A stretch of DNA of 64,000 bases, from the NCBI RefSeq assembly GCF_014645815.1, contig NZ_BMML01000009.1:301316-365315 (forward strand), read 5' to 3'. The first letter of the stretch is position 1. Every line of letters begins with the position of its first letter. A program made the translations under genes and the position numbers. This document shows, one piece after another, positions 1 to 8,114 of the stretch. Origin of the DNA: Streptomyces fuscichromogenes (lineage in GTDB: Bacteria; Actinomycetota; Actinomycetes; Streptomycetales; Streptomycetaceae). The notes below the pieces were generated by a model, which saw nothing but the letters and a program-made list of their open reading frames with translations, was not told the origin of the DNA and did no database searches.

Positions 1-1
1 G

Positions 2-23
2 CATTCCATGTCGACATGGAATG
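2..23. promoter_or_regulatory. 22-bp perfect palindrome
   Basis: The half-site CATTCCATGTC is followed directly by its exact reverse complement. A perfect 22-bp palindrome outside a gene is typical of an operator for a dimeric regulator. The regulated gene is probably off the left edge or the one starting at 1035. The sequence matches no consensus I recognise with confidence. Confidence 0.45.
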
Positions 24-831
24 ACTCTCGAAAGGAATTGCCGAACCGGTGGCCGGTTAATTCCGGGGCCGACGGTGGTCTGTCGTGCGGGTTTTTCGTG
101 GCCGCGCTTCCGCTCGGCCGGGTCGTCGGCCGGGCAGGGGCGGTTGGCCGAATCTGTTTGCTCTTGATCGATGGCAATCACCTGATAACGCTGTCATGGA
201 GTGACGGAAGCCGGCTCTCCCTCCCCTTCGTGTCTACAAAGAGGGCAAAAAGTGCGGCCGGATCCAGGGTGCCGACGGCGTGTGCGGGGCGGGGCACTGT
301 CCGTGAGACTCCCCGCCCTCGGGGTTTTCGCCCGGCAGGTGGGGTGGTGGGGGCTCTTTGCCGACCGGTGGGGAGTGACCTAAAGGCCGTCCGTGGTGTT
401 TACTGGGCACCGGTCTGATCCCTGGTGGGTCCGGACCCTTTCCGGGAGGTCCTGGGGGTGGTGCCCCGGGGCCTCTCGTTTTTTGCCTTCGGTATACGTG
501 GGTGTCATATGTCGCTCACCGGGAGGGCCTTGTCGGCCCTCTGCAAGGGTATGCGGATAATCGCGAAACAGGGGCCGGGAATTCCCCGAAGGGCAAGCGG
601 AAGGCTCGTTCGTACCGCACGCGATCTTCTGTAACAAATCCCCGTCGCCGGGGGTTTCCGGCATGATCACTAATCCCCGCGGCGCCTCGGGAAACATAAC
701 TGGCTCTGTGCTTGCGGCGAGCGGTACGGTTTATCTCGCTCATCTGTCCCAACGCGCCCGGCCTCACCACCCGGGCGTTGTCGTACCTCCCCGACCGGGA
801 GGCCCGGAGCAAGCGCCGGACCCACCACCGG

Positions 832-853
832 AACCCCGCTGACCAGCGGGGTT
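832..853. terminator. Hairpin, possible factor-independent terminator
   Basis: A 9-bp perfect stem (AACCCCGCT / AGCGGGGTT) with a 4-base loop and a TTT at its 3' side. Streptomyces terminators often lack a long U-tract. It lies between the left edge and the regulator at 1035, so it could end a transcript entering from the left or act in the 5' leader of the regulator. Confidence 0.35.
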
Positions 854-1034
854 TCAGAGCTTCAAGAGGAATGGGAAAAGATCAAGTGCGTACTGCCGAC
901 GACGACGGCGCCTTCCCGCCGTCGTGCCGTGGTCCCCGCGGCACCCTGCCCGTGACGCGTCGTCACCGCCGTGCGCCCCGGGGCGCCTGCGCCGACGCAC
1001 GTGCGTCCACGGCCGCCGCCGCGGGGGAGTGACC

Positions 1035-1766
1035 ATGCCCTCGACCGTCGACGACGCCCGGTCGATCGACCTTCTCCTGGGGCACGAGGACAAGCCCGAG
1101 GGGAGCTTTCTGCAACGGCTGTCCGCGGCGGAGTGGCGCGTCCTGATGGAGGCGAAGCTGCGCAGCCGCACCTTCGCCAGGGACGAGCGGCTGCGGGTGG
1201 GCCCGGACGACCGGAACGTGTACATCATCTGGGAGGGCGTCGTCCGGCAGGACCGCTTCCCGCTGGGCGAAGGGGGCAGCGCCCCGGCCCTGACCCGGTT
1301 CCGGGGCGGCGGCCAGCTGGTCGGGGAGGCCAAGCTCATCGCCCCCTGCTCGGCCGTCCTGACCACCTGCCTGACCAGGACCGTGGTCATCCCCTGCCGC
1401 GTGCGGCACTTCAACGCCCTGCTGGCCCGCTGGCCCAAGATCCAGCTCGCCCTCCTGTGCAGCCTGGAGGACCGCAGCCGCAGCGACGAACGCGTCTACG
1501 CCATGACCACCAGGCCGCCCCTCGAGCGCGTCAGCGGACTGCTGGCGCATCTCGCCGACACCGTGGGTGTCCCCGGCCCCCGGACGGACTGCACCACCAT
1601 CGCCGGGCCGAGCCAGAAGGACATCGCCGCCGCTCTCCAGCTCGCCACCTCCACCACGGAGAGCGCGATCCGCACCCTGCGCTACCACGGGATCATCGAG
1701 GCCCGGTACCGCCAGTTCGTCATCCACGACGTCGACGCGCTGCGCCACCTCGCCGCCCGGCACTGA
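1035..1766 (+). CDS. Crp/Fnr family transcriptional regulator
   Basis: 243 residues. The first two thirds have the layout of a cyclic-nucleotide-binding-like beta-roll (about 20-150), and the C-terminal part (about 160-235) reads as a winged helix-turn-helix with the segment SQKDIAAALQLATSTTESAI, as in Crp/Fnr regulators. The ATG at 1035 is chosen because GGGGGA lies 6 bases upstream; an in-frame GTG at 1029 is the alternative. The Fe-S cysteine pattern of Fnr is absent, so the effector is unknown. The stop codon is the first base triplet of a 16-bp tandem repeat. The small membrane protein downstream may be its partner, but nothing in the sequence proves it. Confidence 0.8.
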   Translation: MPSTVDDARSIDLLLGHEDKPEGSFLQRLSAAEWRVLMEAKLRSRTFARDERLRVGPDDRNVYIIWEGVVRQDRFPLGEGGSAPALTRFRGGGQLVGEAKLIAPCSAVLTTCLTRTVVIPCRVRHFNALLARWPKIQLALLCSLEDRSRSDERVYAMTTRPPLERVSGLLAHLADTVGVPGPRTDCTTIAGPSQKDIAAALQLATSTTESAIRTLRYHGIIEARYRQFVIHDVDALRHLAARH

Positions 1767-1843
1767 CACCGCTCGGCACTGACACCGCTCGGCAGTGACA
1801 TCGCCCGGCAGTGACATCGCCCGGCAGTGACATCGCCCGGCAG
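1764..1843. repeat. Five tandem copies of a 16-bp repeat
   Basis: Units of the form TGACAYCGCYCGGCAS run head to tail at 1764, 1780, 1796, 1812 and 1828, followed by a decayed copy to 1859 and preceded by a partial copy inside the end of the upstream gene. The first unit begins with that gene's TGA stop. The period is not a multiple of three, so it is not a protein repeat. It may be an array of binding sites or a slippage-prone minisatellite. Confidence 0.9.
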
Positions 1844-1927
1844 TGACATCGCACCGGTGCGCCGGTTCCTCCCACCCGCGCGCACCGGCCCCCGCCGCTC
1901 ACGCTCCGCCCCTGAACGGATCACCGC

Positions 1928-2446
1928 ATGATGACCAGCATCGCCACGCCGGCGATCGGCACCGGCGCCGGCACTCTCGCGCTGAGCACCGTCTCCGCCC
2001 TCGTCACGGGTGTCCTCGCCACGTACACCCTCCTGCACCACAAGCAGGTCTTCGCCTGGATGCGGAAGATCCGCGGCAGGGACGAGGCGAACGCCGAACT
2101 CGACAAGCCGGCCGAGTGGCTCGCCGACCTCTACAAGGCCCAGTGCCGCCTGGCCCAGAAGCCCTGCCGGGCCGACGACTTCGAGGACATCTCCCAGACC
2201 GGCAACATGATCAAGGGCATCGCCGACCACATGGGGGCCCTCCGCCCCGAACTGACGGAGGTCGTCGAACGGGTCGGCGCGTACGTCGCCACCGCCCTGC
2301 CCGAGCCGGGGCCCGCGGTGCGCGTCACCGTCCCGGAGCACCGCGCCCAGCTCGTCAGGGCCATGCGGCAGGAGGCCGCTCGGGGCGAACTGGCGCGCGC
2401 CGTCATCGCCGCCGAGCAGAAGATCGCGGCCCAGAAGCACGGCTGA
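1928..2446 (+). CDS. Hypothetical protein with one N-terminal membrane segment
   Basis: 172 residues. Residues about 10-35 are small and hydrophobic (alanine, leucine, threonine, valine) and form a probable signal anchor. The rest is charged and helical, with no motif I recognise. The start is ATG at 1928 or the adjacent ATG at 1931; a strong ribosome binding site is not visible. It follows the Crp-type regulator on the same strand across the 16-bp repeat array. I cannot assign a function. Confidence 0.7.
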   Translation: MMTSIATPAIGTGAGTLALSTVSALVTGVLATYTLLHHKQVFAWMRKIRGRDEANAELDKPAEWLADLYKAQCRLAQKPCRADDFEDISQTGNMIKGIADHMGALRPELTEVVERVGAYVATALPEPGPAVRVTVPEHRAQLVRAMRQEAARGELARAVIAAEQKIAAQKHG

Positions 2447-2473
2447 CCTGGCGCCCTGCCCGTATGTGTCCGC

Positions 2474-2547
2474 CTCATGCCCGAACCTGTTTACTTTCCG
2501 GAAATCCAGGCGTAGCCTCCTCGCGAAACCACAAGTTCGGGCATGAG
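2474..2547. promoter_or_regulatory. 17-bp inverted repeat upstream of fruR, candidate operator
   Basis: Arms CTCATGCCCGAACCTGT (2474-2490) and its near-perfect reverse complement at 2531-2547 match at 16 of 17 positions and are separated by 40 bases. It lies 100-170 bp upstream of fruR and after the stop of the preceding gene. It could be a looped operator for FruR autoregulation, or a terminator for the upstream gene. The spacing is long for a simple terminator. Confidence 0.5.
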
Positions 2548-2645
2548 TCGGACGTAGTCGGACATGGGCCGGACGTCTGTGGGACGCATCCCGAGGCCTG
2601 TCTCAGGCATATCGCGGACGTATCTTGGAGCGGAGGCGCAGGGGC

Positions 2646-3407
2646 ATGTACGCACCGGAGCGGCAGCAGGAGATCCTCCGGCTCGCCCGTGACGGCGGCC
2701 GGGTGGACGTCGTGTCGCTGGCCGAGGAGTTCCAGGTCACCGCGGAGACGATCCGCCGCGACCTGAAGGCCCTCGACCGCGCCGGCCTCGTCCGCCGGGT
2801 GCACGGCGGTGCCATCCCGGCCGGGCGCCTCGACTTCGAGCCGGACCTCGCCGAACGCGAGTCCACCTCCTCCGACGAGAAGGACCGCATCGCCAAGGCC
2901 GCCGTCCCGGAACTGCCGACCGAGGGCACCCTGATCCTCGACGCCGGTTCGACGGTCGCCCGCCTCGCCGCGGCCATTCCGCTGGAGGCGTCCCTCACCG
3001 TCGTCACGCACAGCCTCCCCATCGCGGCCCGCCTCGCCGACCACCCGGGCATCCAGCTCCACCTGGTCGGCGGGCGCGTGCGGCACAACACACGCGCCGC
3101 CGTGGACGCCTGGGCGCTGCGCGCGTACGGCGAGATCCGCGCCGACGTCCTCTTCGTCGCCGCCAACGGCTTCTCCGCCGACCAGGGCCTGACCACCCCC
3201 GACCTCGCCGAGGCCGCGGTCAAGCGGGCGGCCGTCACCGCGGCCCGCCGGGTGGTCCTGCTCGCCGACTCCGCCAAGCACGGCCAGGAGCACTTCGCCC
3301 GCTTCGGCGACATGGGCGACGTGGACCTGCTGATCACCGACAGCGGGCTGAGCCCCGAGGACGCCGCCGCCATCGAGCGCGGCGGCACGGAAGTAGTACG
3401 AGCATGA
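2646..3407 (+). CDS. fruR: DeoR family regulator of the fructose operon
   Basis: 253 residues from ATG 2646; GGAGG-like sequence sits upstream, and a GTG-type start 21 bases earlier is less likely. The N-terminal DeoR helix-turn-helix spans about residues 1-57 (RQQEILRLARDGGRVDVVSL, then the recognition helix with TAETIRRDLKALDRAGLVRR). The remainder is the DeoRC sugar-phosphate-binding domain. It overlaps fruK by 4 bases (ATGA), so the two are translationally coupled. By analogy with fructose operons it probably represses fruRKA and responds to fructose 1-phosphate; that ligand is inferred from family and context. Confidence 0.88.
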   Translation: MYAPERQQEILRLARDGGRVDVVSLAEEFQVTAETIRRDLKALDRAGLVRRVHGGAIPAGRLDFEPDLAERESTSSDEKDRIAKAAVPELPTEGTLILDAGSTVARLAAAIPLEASLTVVTHSLPIAARLADHPGIQLHLVGGRVRHNTRAAVDAWALRAYGEIRADVLFVAANGFSADQGLTTPDLAEAAVKRAAVTAARRVVLLADSAKHGQEHFARFGDMGDVDLLITDSGLSPEDAAAIERGGTEVVRA

Positions 3408-4384
3408 GCACCACGAGCACCACCTTCGGTACGGGCGTGATCCTCACCGTCACCCCCAACCCCTCCCTCGACCGGACCTACGAGGTCCCCGCCCTGGAGC
3501 GCGGCGAGGTCATCCGCGCCTCCGGCGAGCGCATGGACCCCGGCGGCAAGGGCGTGAACGTCTCCCGCGCGGTCGCCGCGGCCGGCCGCCGCACGGTCGC
3601 CGTCCTGCCCCTGGGCGGAGCACCGGGGGCCCTCGTCGCCGACCTGCTCGACGCCCAGGGCATCGAGGTCGCGCCGGTCCCGGTGGCCGGAGCCACCCGC
3701 TCCAACATCGCGCTCGCGGAGTCCGACGGAGTGCTCACCAAGATCAACGCGCCGGGCCCGGAACTCTCGGCGGAGGAACAGGAACTGCTCCTGGAGGCCG
3801 TGCGCGAACAGTCGCGCGACGCCGACTGGATCGCCTGCTGCGGCAGCCTGCCGCGCGGGCTGGCGCCCTCCTGGTACGCCGATGTCGTCGCCCGCGCGCA
3901 CGCCGGGGGTGCGCGCATCGCGCTGGACACCTCGGGCCGCGCGCTGCTCGAAGCGCTGCGCGAGCGCCCCGACGTGGTGAAGCCGAACGCCGAGGAGCTC
4001 GCGGAAGCCGTCGGGCGCCCCCTGGTGACCGTGGGTGACGCGCTGAAGGCGGCCGAGGAACTGCGCGACATGGGCGCCCAGGCCGTCCTCGCCAGCCTGG
4101 GCGCCGACGGACAACTGCTCGTGGAGGACGAGGGTGCCTGGTTCGCGAGCGCCCGCGTGGACACCGTCCGCAGCAACGTCGGCGCCGGCGACTCCTCCCT
4201 CGCCGGTTTCCTGATCGCCGGCGGCAGCGGCCCGAAGGCCCTGGCCTCCGCCGTCGCCCACGGCGCCGCCGCCGTCCAGCTGCCCGGCAGCGTGATGCCC
4301 ACCCCGGCCGACCTGGACCCGACGGCGGTCACCGTCACCGACCGCGTCCCCGTCGACCGCGAACTGACGGAGCCGGTGTCATGA
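3404..4384 (+). CDS. fruK: 1-phosphofructokinase
   Basis: A PfkB-family kinase of 326 residues that phosphorylates fructose 1-phosphate to fructose 1,6-bisphosphate with ATP. Diagnostic motifs are the N-terminal TPNPSLDRTYEV, the substrate-binding DPGGKGVNVSRAVAA near residue 45, and the C-terminal GAGD (260-263), in which Asp263 is the catalytic base. The coupled ATG at 3404 overlaps the fruR stop; a GTG at 3437, directly before the conserved core, is an alternative start. Its stop overlaps the ATG of a doubtful short frame, and fruA follows 289 bases later. Confidence 0.93.
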   Translation: MSTTSTTFGTGVILTVTPNPSLDRTYEVPALERGEVIRASGERMDPGGKGVNVSRAVAAAGRRTVAVLPLGGAPGALVADLLDAQGIEVAPVPVAGATRSNIALAESDGVLTKINAPGPELSAEEQELLLEAVREQSRDADWIACCGSLPRGLAPSWYADVVARAHAGGARIALDTSGRALLEALRERPDVVKPNAEELAEAVGRPLVTVGDALKAAEELRDMGAQAVLASLGADGQLLVEDEGAWFASARVDTVRSNVGAGDSSLAGFLIAGGSGPKALASAVAHGAAAVQLPGSVMPTPADLDPTAVTVTDRVPVDRELTEPVS

Positions 4385-4677
4385 AGCCTCACCCGACCGC
4401 TCACCCGATCGTTCACCCGGCCGCTGACCCGGCCGCGCTCCTCCCCGGCGCCGCCCAAGACCGCCGACAACCGGCCCAGGAGCGGCGAGGCGTCTCGTTA
4501 CTCGCCGCGCCGACGGGCCGTCGGGGCACCCTGAGCCGCCCTGCCGTGCCCGGGAGGCGGGGCTTCCCCGGCCCCGCCTCCCACCCCGCCCCCCACGGCA
4601 CCCCCGTCCCCACCCCCGTCCCCACCCCCGCCCACCCCACACTCCGGGCGATACGCGTGCATAGGAGCCCGCGATGA
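4381..4677 (+). CDS. Doubtful 98-residue ORF bridging fruK and fruA
   Basis: The frame starts at an ATG overlapping the fruK stop and ends with a TGA overlapping the fruA start, so it is coupled on both sides. The product is rich in Pro, His and Arg and contains a CCCACCCCCGTCC-type tandem repeat (about 4602-4640); it resembles no protein I know. Most likely it is an open spacer that keeps ribosomes moving between fruK and fruA, or it is chance. A real but fast-evolving protein cannot be excluded. Confidence 0.2.
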   Translation: MKPHPTAHPIVHPAADPAALLPGAAQDRRQPAQERRGVSLLAAPTGRRGTLSRPAVPGRRGFPGPASHPAPHGTPVPTPVPTPAHPTLRAIRVHRSPR

Positions 4678-6797
4678 GCGACATGATCACCGCGGACCTG
4701 GTCGATCTCGACCTGTCCGCCGATACCAAAGAAGCGGCGGCGCGCGCCCTCGCCGAGCGCATGGTGGCCCTGGGCCGGGTGACCGACCTGGAGGGCTTCC
4801 TCGCCGACGTGGCCGCCCGCGAGGCCCAGATGCCGACCGGCCTCGACGGCGGCATCGGCATCCCGCACTGCCGCAGCGCCCACGTCACCGAGCCGACGCT
4901 CGCCTTCGGGCGCAGCGCCGCCGGCGTCGACTTCGGCGCCCCCGACGGCCCGGCCGACCTGATCTTCCTGATCGCGGCGCCCGCCGGTGCCGACGACGCC
5001 CACCTCACGATCCTCTCCGCGCTGGCCCGCCAGCTGATGAACAGCGAGTTCACGGACGCGCTGCGGTCGGCGGGCGACGCGGCCACCGCGGCGGCCCTGA
5101 TCCGCGGCGACGAGACGCCCGCAGAGGGCACGAAGGCGGAAGCGAGCGCCCCGGCAGCCGCCGCGAGCGCCGCGGCCGCCGCCCAGAACACCGCTGCGGC
5201 GCCGGCGGCGGCCTCCGCCGGCACCGCAGCGGCCAGCGCGGGCGCCGGCGTCGGCCTCGGCTCCCGCTCCGGCGTAGGTTCGGACGCGGGTGAGCGCCCC
5301 TTCCGTATCGTCGCTGTCACCTCCTGCCCCACCGGCATCGCCCACACCTACATGGCGGCCGAGTCCCTGGAGAACGCGGGCCGTGAGGCGGGCGTCGAAC
5401 TCGTCGTCGAGACGCAGGGCTCGGCCGGCTTCACCCGGCTCGACCCCGAGGTCATCGCGGCGGCGGACGGCGTGATCTTCGCGCACGACGTCCCCGTCCG
5501 CGAGAAGGACCGCTTCGCCGGCAAACCCACCGTCGACGTCGGCGTGAAGGCGGGCATCAACCGCCCCGGCGAGCTGATCGGCGAGGTCCGCACGAAGGCG
5601 GCCCGCGGCGAGGTCACCTCCGGCTCCGCACCGGCCACGCCGGTCGAACGCGCCGGGGAGGCCGGCGAGGGCTACGGCACCAAGCTGCGCAAGTGGCTGA
5701 TGTCCGGCGTCAGCTACATGGTCCCGTTCGTCGCGGCCGGCGGTCTGCTGATCGCCCTCGGCTTCGCGATCGGCGGCTACACGATCAACAAGGCGCCGTC
5801 GGTCATGGACCACTTCGTGTGGACCCAGGGCGACAGCTGGGCCGCGCTGCTCTTCCAGATCGGCGTCGTCTCCTTCGGCTTCCTGGTCCCCGTCCTGGCC
5901 GGCTACATCGCCTACGGCATGGCGGACCGGCCGGGTCTGGTCCCCGGTTTCGTCGGCGGCATGATCGCCTCCACCATCAACGCCGGCTTCCTCGGCGGCC
6001 TGGCCGCCGGTCTGATCGCCGGTGGCGTGGTGATGGCGATCCAGAAGGTGAAGATCCCCGCGGCGGTGCGCGGCATCATGCCGGTCGTGGTGATCCCGCT
6101 GATCTCCTCGGCGATCGTCGGCTTCCTGATGTTCGTCGTGATCGGCAAGCCCATCGCCTCCGCCCAGAAGGGCATGACCGACTGGCTGAACGGCCTCTCC
6201 GGCTCCAACGCCATCCTGCTCGGCGCCCTGCTCGGCCTGATGATGTGCTTCGACCTCGGCGGCCCCGTCAACAAGGTCGCGTACACCTTCGCCACCGCCG
6301 GTATCGCGGTCTCCAACCCCAGTGACTCCGCGATGAAGATCATGGCGGCGGTCATGGCGGCCGGCATGGTCCCGCCGCTGGCGATGGCCCTGGCCACCAC
6401 CGTGCGCGGCAAGCTCTTCACCGAGACCGAGCGCGAGAACGGCAAGGCCGCCTGGGTCCTGGGCGCCTCCTTCATCTCCGAGGGCGCGATCCCGTTCGCG
6501 GCCGCCGACCCGCTGCGCGTCATCCCGTCCTCGATGGTCGGCGGTGCCCTCACCGGCGCCCTGTCGATGGCCTTCGGCGCCACCCTGCGCGCCCCGCACG
6601 GCGGCATCTTCGTGGTCCCGCTGATCGGCAACCCGTTCCTCTACCTGATCGCCATCGCCGTAGGCGTCTGCGTCACCACGGCTCTGGTCGTCGTCCTCAA
6701 GGGCATGCGCAAGCCGGCCCGGCAGACCTCCGCGGGCGGTTCCGCCGCCGGCTCGGCCGCCGCCGCGAAGGAGGCCAAGCAGCCGGTCGCGGCCTGA
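4674..6797 (+). CDS. fruA: PTS fructose transporter subunit IIABC
   Basis: 707 residues fused in the order EIIA-EIIB-EIIC. EIIA (about 1-145) has the phosphorylated His65 in GIGIPHCRSAHV. An Ala/Ser/Gly-rich linker (about 155-205) leads to EIIB, whose phosphocysteine Cys218 lies in VAVTSCPTGIAHT. EIIC (about 335-690) is a multi-pass membrane domain starting at LMSGVSYMVPFVAAGG. The protein imports fructose and delivers fructose 1-phosphate to FruK. The ATG at 4674 lies 6 bases downstream of TAGGAG. It is the last gene of the fruRKA operon. Confidence 0.95.
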   Translation: MSDMITADLVDLDLSADTKEAAARALAERMVALGRVTDLEGFLADVAAREAQMPTGLDGGIGIPHCRSAHVTEPTLAFGRSAAGVDFGAPDGPADLIFLIAAPAGADDAHLTILSALARQLMNSEFTDALRSAGDAATAAALIRGDETPAEGTKAEASAPAAAASAAAAAQNTAAAPAAASAGTAAASAGAGVGLGSRSGVGSDAGERPFRIVAVTSCPTGIAHTYMAAESLENAGREAGVELVVETQGSAGFTRLDPEVIAAADGVIFAHDVPVREKDRFAGKPTVDVGVKAGINRPGELIGEVRTKAARGEVTSGSAPATPVERAGEAGEGYGTKLRKWLMSGVSYMVPFVAAGGLLIALGFAIGGYTINKAPSVMDHFVWTQGDSWAALLFQIGVVSFGFLVPVLAGYIAYGMADRPGLVPGFVGGMIASTINAGFLGGLAAGLIAGGVVMAIQKVKIPAAVRGIMPVVVIPLISSAIVGFLMFVVIGKPIASAQKGMTDWLNGLSGSNAILLGALLGLMMCFDLGGPVNKVAYTFATAGIAVSNPSDSAMKIMAAVMAAGMVPPLAMALATTVRGKLFTETERENGKAAWVLGASFISEGAIPFAAADPLRVIPSSMVGGALTGALSMAFGATLRAPHGGIFVVPLIGNPFLYLIAIAVGVCVTTALVVVLKGMRKPARQTSAGGSAAGSAAAAKEAKQPVAA

Positions 6798-6870
6798 GCG
6801 CCCGCCGCCCTGCTGCCCCTCTTGTCCCTTTGATTCGCTGTGAGTTGTTCACGGCACCTGCGAGATACGT

Positions 6871-6900
6871 CACGGTCCGGGACCAAAGTCCCGGACCGTG
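6871..6900. terminator. Perfect 13-bp hairpin after fruA
   Basis: Arms CACGGTCCGGGAC (6871-6883) and GTCCCGGACCGTG (6888-6900) enclose a CAAA loop. It lies 73 bases after the fruA stop and ends 16 bases before the ATG at 6917, so it could terminate the fru operon. Because it is so close to the next start, it could instead be a leader structure or operator for that gene. Confidence 0.6.
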
Positions 6901-6916
6901 GTGTGTACTGGGACGT

Positions 6917-7186
6917 ATGCCCGAGCACGTCTCGACCCTCCAGCTGATCGGCATGGCCGCGCTGACCCTGGCGACCGTCGCCTGGGCGGCCGTCGTGACG
7001 CGCCTGCTGCGCCGCAACCGCCGCGAGGCCCTCGCCTGGCACGCCGCGCGCGCCCTTCCCGCCTTCCCGCACCAGCTCCAGGCCGCTCCGTCGCGCGAGA
7101 CCGTCGAACTGACCCCCGCCGAACAGGACGCCTTCGCCGGCCTGGTCCGCAGACTCGGCGGCCGCTCGGGCCGCGCGGGCCGCTAG
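6917..7186 (+). CDS. Small membrane protein, function unknown
   Basis: 89 residues. Residues about 8-28 form one transmembrane helix (LIGMAALTLATVAWAAVVTR), followed by an Arg-rich cytoplasmic stretch and a short C-terminal charged region. The ATG at 6917 is preferred over the upstream in-frame start at 6830 because the extension would be translated through the hairpin at 6871-6900. It converges with the DUF6227-like gene, ending 16 bases before that gene's stop. No function can be assigned. Confidence 0.6.
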   Translation: MPEHVSTLQLIGMAALTLATVAWAAVVTRLLRRNRREALAWHAARALPAFPHQLQAAPSRETVELTPAEQDAFAGLVRRLGGRSGRAGR

Positions 7187-7201
7187 ACCCGGTCGTCGGG
7201 A

Positions 7202-7957
7202 TCAGCCCGTCTGGCCCTGGCGCGTCGCCCGCCGCTCCATCGCGTTCCTGGCCGCGTCCTCCGTCGGGTACACCTCGCACATGTGGCGGCCGTCCGGCGT
7301 CACCGTGTGCTCCACCTCCCACAGGGACAGCTCCTGGCCGTCCCGCAGCAGGAACGCGTGCTCGTAGAGCGAGAAACTCGGACCCGCCCGGCCCACCCGC
7401 CCCGGCCGCCCGAACGCCTGGGTGATCTGGTGCGCGAACGCCGCCGTCAGCACCTCGGCCGTCTCCGCCCCCGGCCGGTCGGGGTTCTCCGCGCGGCGCA
7501 GCAGCCGGCGCGCGTGGTCCGCCGAGTCGTCCGGCACGTACACGTGCCGGGGCTCCGGAACCGGCGCCAGCGTCACCAGCACCGGCAGCTCGAAGTCCGG
7601 AGTGTCCTGCGGTAAGGGCAACCGCGCGGTCGCGGCCCGCAGCTCCTCCTCGTCGACGTACACCTCGTGCTGCGGGTCGTGACCCGGTGCGGTGTTGTGC
7701 ACGAGCTCCCACAGCGTGACCGCCGAGCCGTCGGCCAGCAGCCAGGTGTGCCGGTACGTCTCCCGGTGCAGCCCCGCGCTGTGGTGCGCGGAGTGCAGCG
7801 AACTGTCGTGCGCCAGCGCGCAGTCCAGCTGCCTTATGGCCTCGTCGGGCAGCTCGAAGGAGTTCAGGGCACGGCCGAGGAGCCGCGCGAGGTGCTCCTC
7901 CGGAGACTCGGGCGACTCGGCTGGTTCGTACGCTGCCGTCTCGTACGGAACGCTCAA
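7202..7957 (-). CDS. DUF6227-like Streptomyces protein
   Basis: 251 residues, starting at TTG (complement of 7955-7957) with GGGAGA 4 bases upstream. It contains two copies of a motif: YRHTWLLADGSAVTLWELVH near residue 75 and YEHAFLLRDGQELSLWEVEH near residue 210, so it looks like an internal duplication of an aromatic beta domain. I believe this matches the Streptomyces DUF6227 family, but I recall that by resemblance only. No signal peptide or membrane segment is seen. A 15-bp palindrome lies 58-72 bases upstream of its start. Confidence 0.75.
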   Translation of the reverse strand: MSVPYETAAYEPAESPESPEEHLARLLGRALNSFELPDEAIRQLDCALAHDSSLHSAHHSAGLHRETYRHTWLLADGSAVTLWELVHNTAPGHDPQHEVYVDEEELRAATARLPLPQDTPDFELPVLVTLAPVPEPRHVYVPDDSADHARRLLRRAENPDRPGAETAEVLTAAFAHQITQAFGRPGRVGRAGPSFSLYEHAFLLRDGQELSLWEVEHTVTPDGRHMCEVYPTEDAARNAMERRATRQGQTG

Positions 7958-8014
7958 GGTTTCTCCCGGCGTTGCTGCATGTCACCTTGTGGGTGCATAC
8001 CGTAGCCCCTCGGT

Positions 8015-8029
8015 CGGACATCATGTCCG
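8015..8029. promoter_or_regulatory. 15-bp perfect palindrome upstream of the DUF6227-like gene
   Basis: CGGACAT and ATGTCCG flank a single central C. It lies between the DUF6227-like gene (start 7957, reading left) and the end of the L,D-transpeptidase gene (8115). The position suits an operator for the DUF6227-like gene. The regulator is unknown. Confidence 0.4.
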
Positions 8030-8114
8030 GGAACCGAGAAAACGTACGCCGGGAAAACGCGCCGGCCGCGCGAAAAGTTCCCGCGCGGCCCGACGATCCG
8101 TCAAAACCAGCCGG

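Larger units (their letters stand above)
1..1034. other. Long intergenic region before the Crp-type regulator
   Basis: I see no convincing gene here. The open frames present have atypical codon use and low-complexity Arg/Pro-rich products. The stretch contains a perfect palindrome at its left edge, a small hairpin at 786-802 and a GC-rich hairpin at 832-853. It may carry the promoter of the regulator that starts at 1035 and the control region of a gene beyond the left edge. Confidence 0.6.

Noticed and set aside
8..418. 136-codon open frame at the left edge
   Set aside because: Codon use and Arg/Gly/Val-rich product are unlike real genes, and no ribosome binding site is seen.
963..1817. Long open frame on the minus strand over the Crp-type gene
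   Set aside because: It is the typical antisense shadow of a high-GC gene; the plus-strand product has clear family features.
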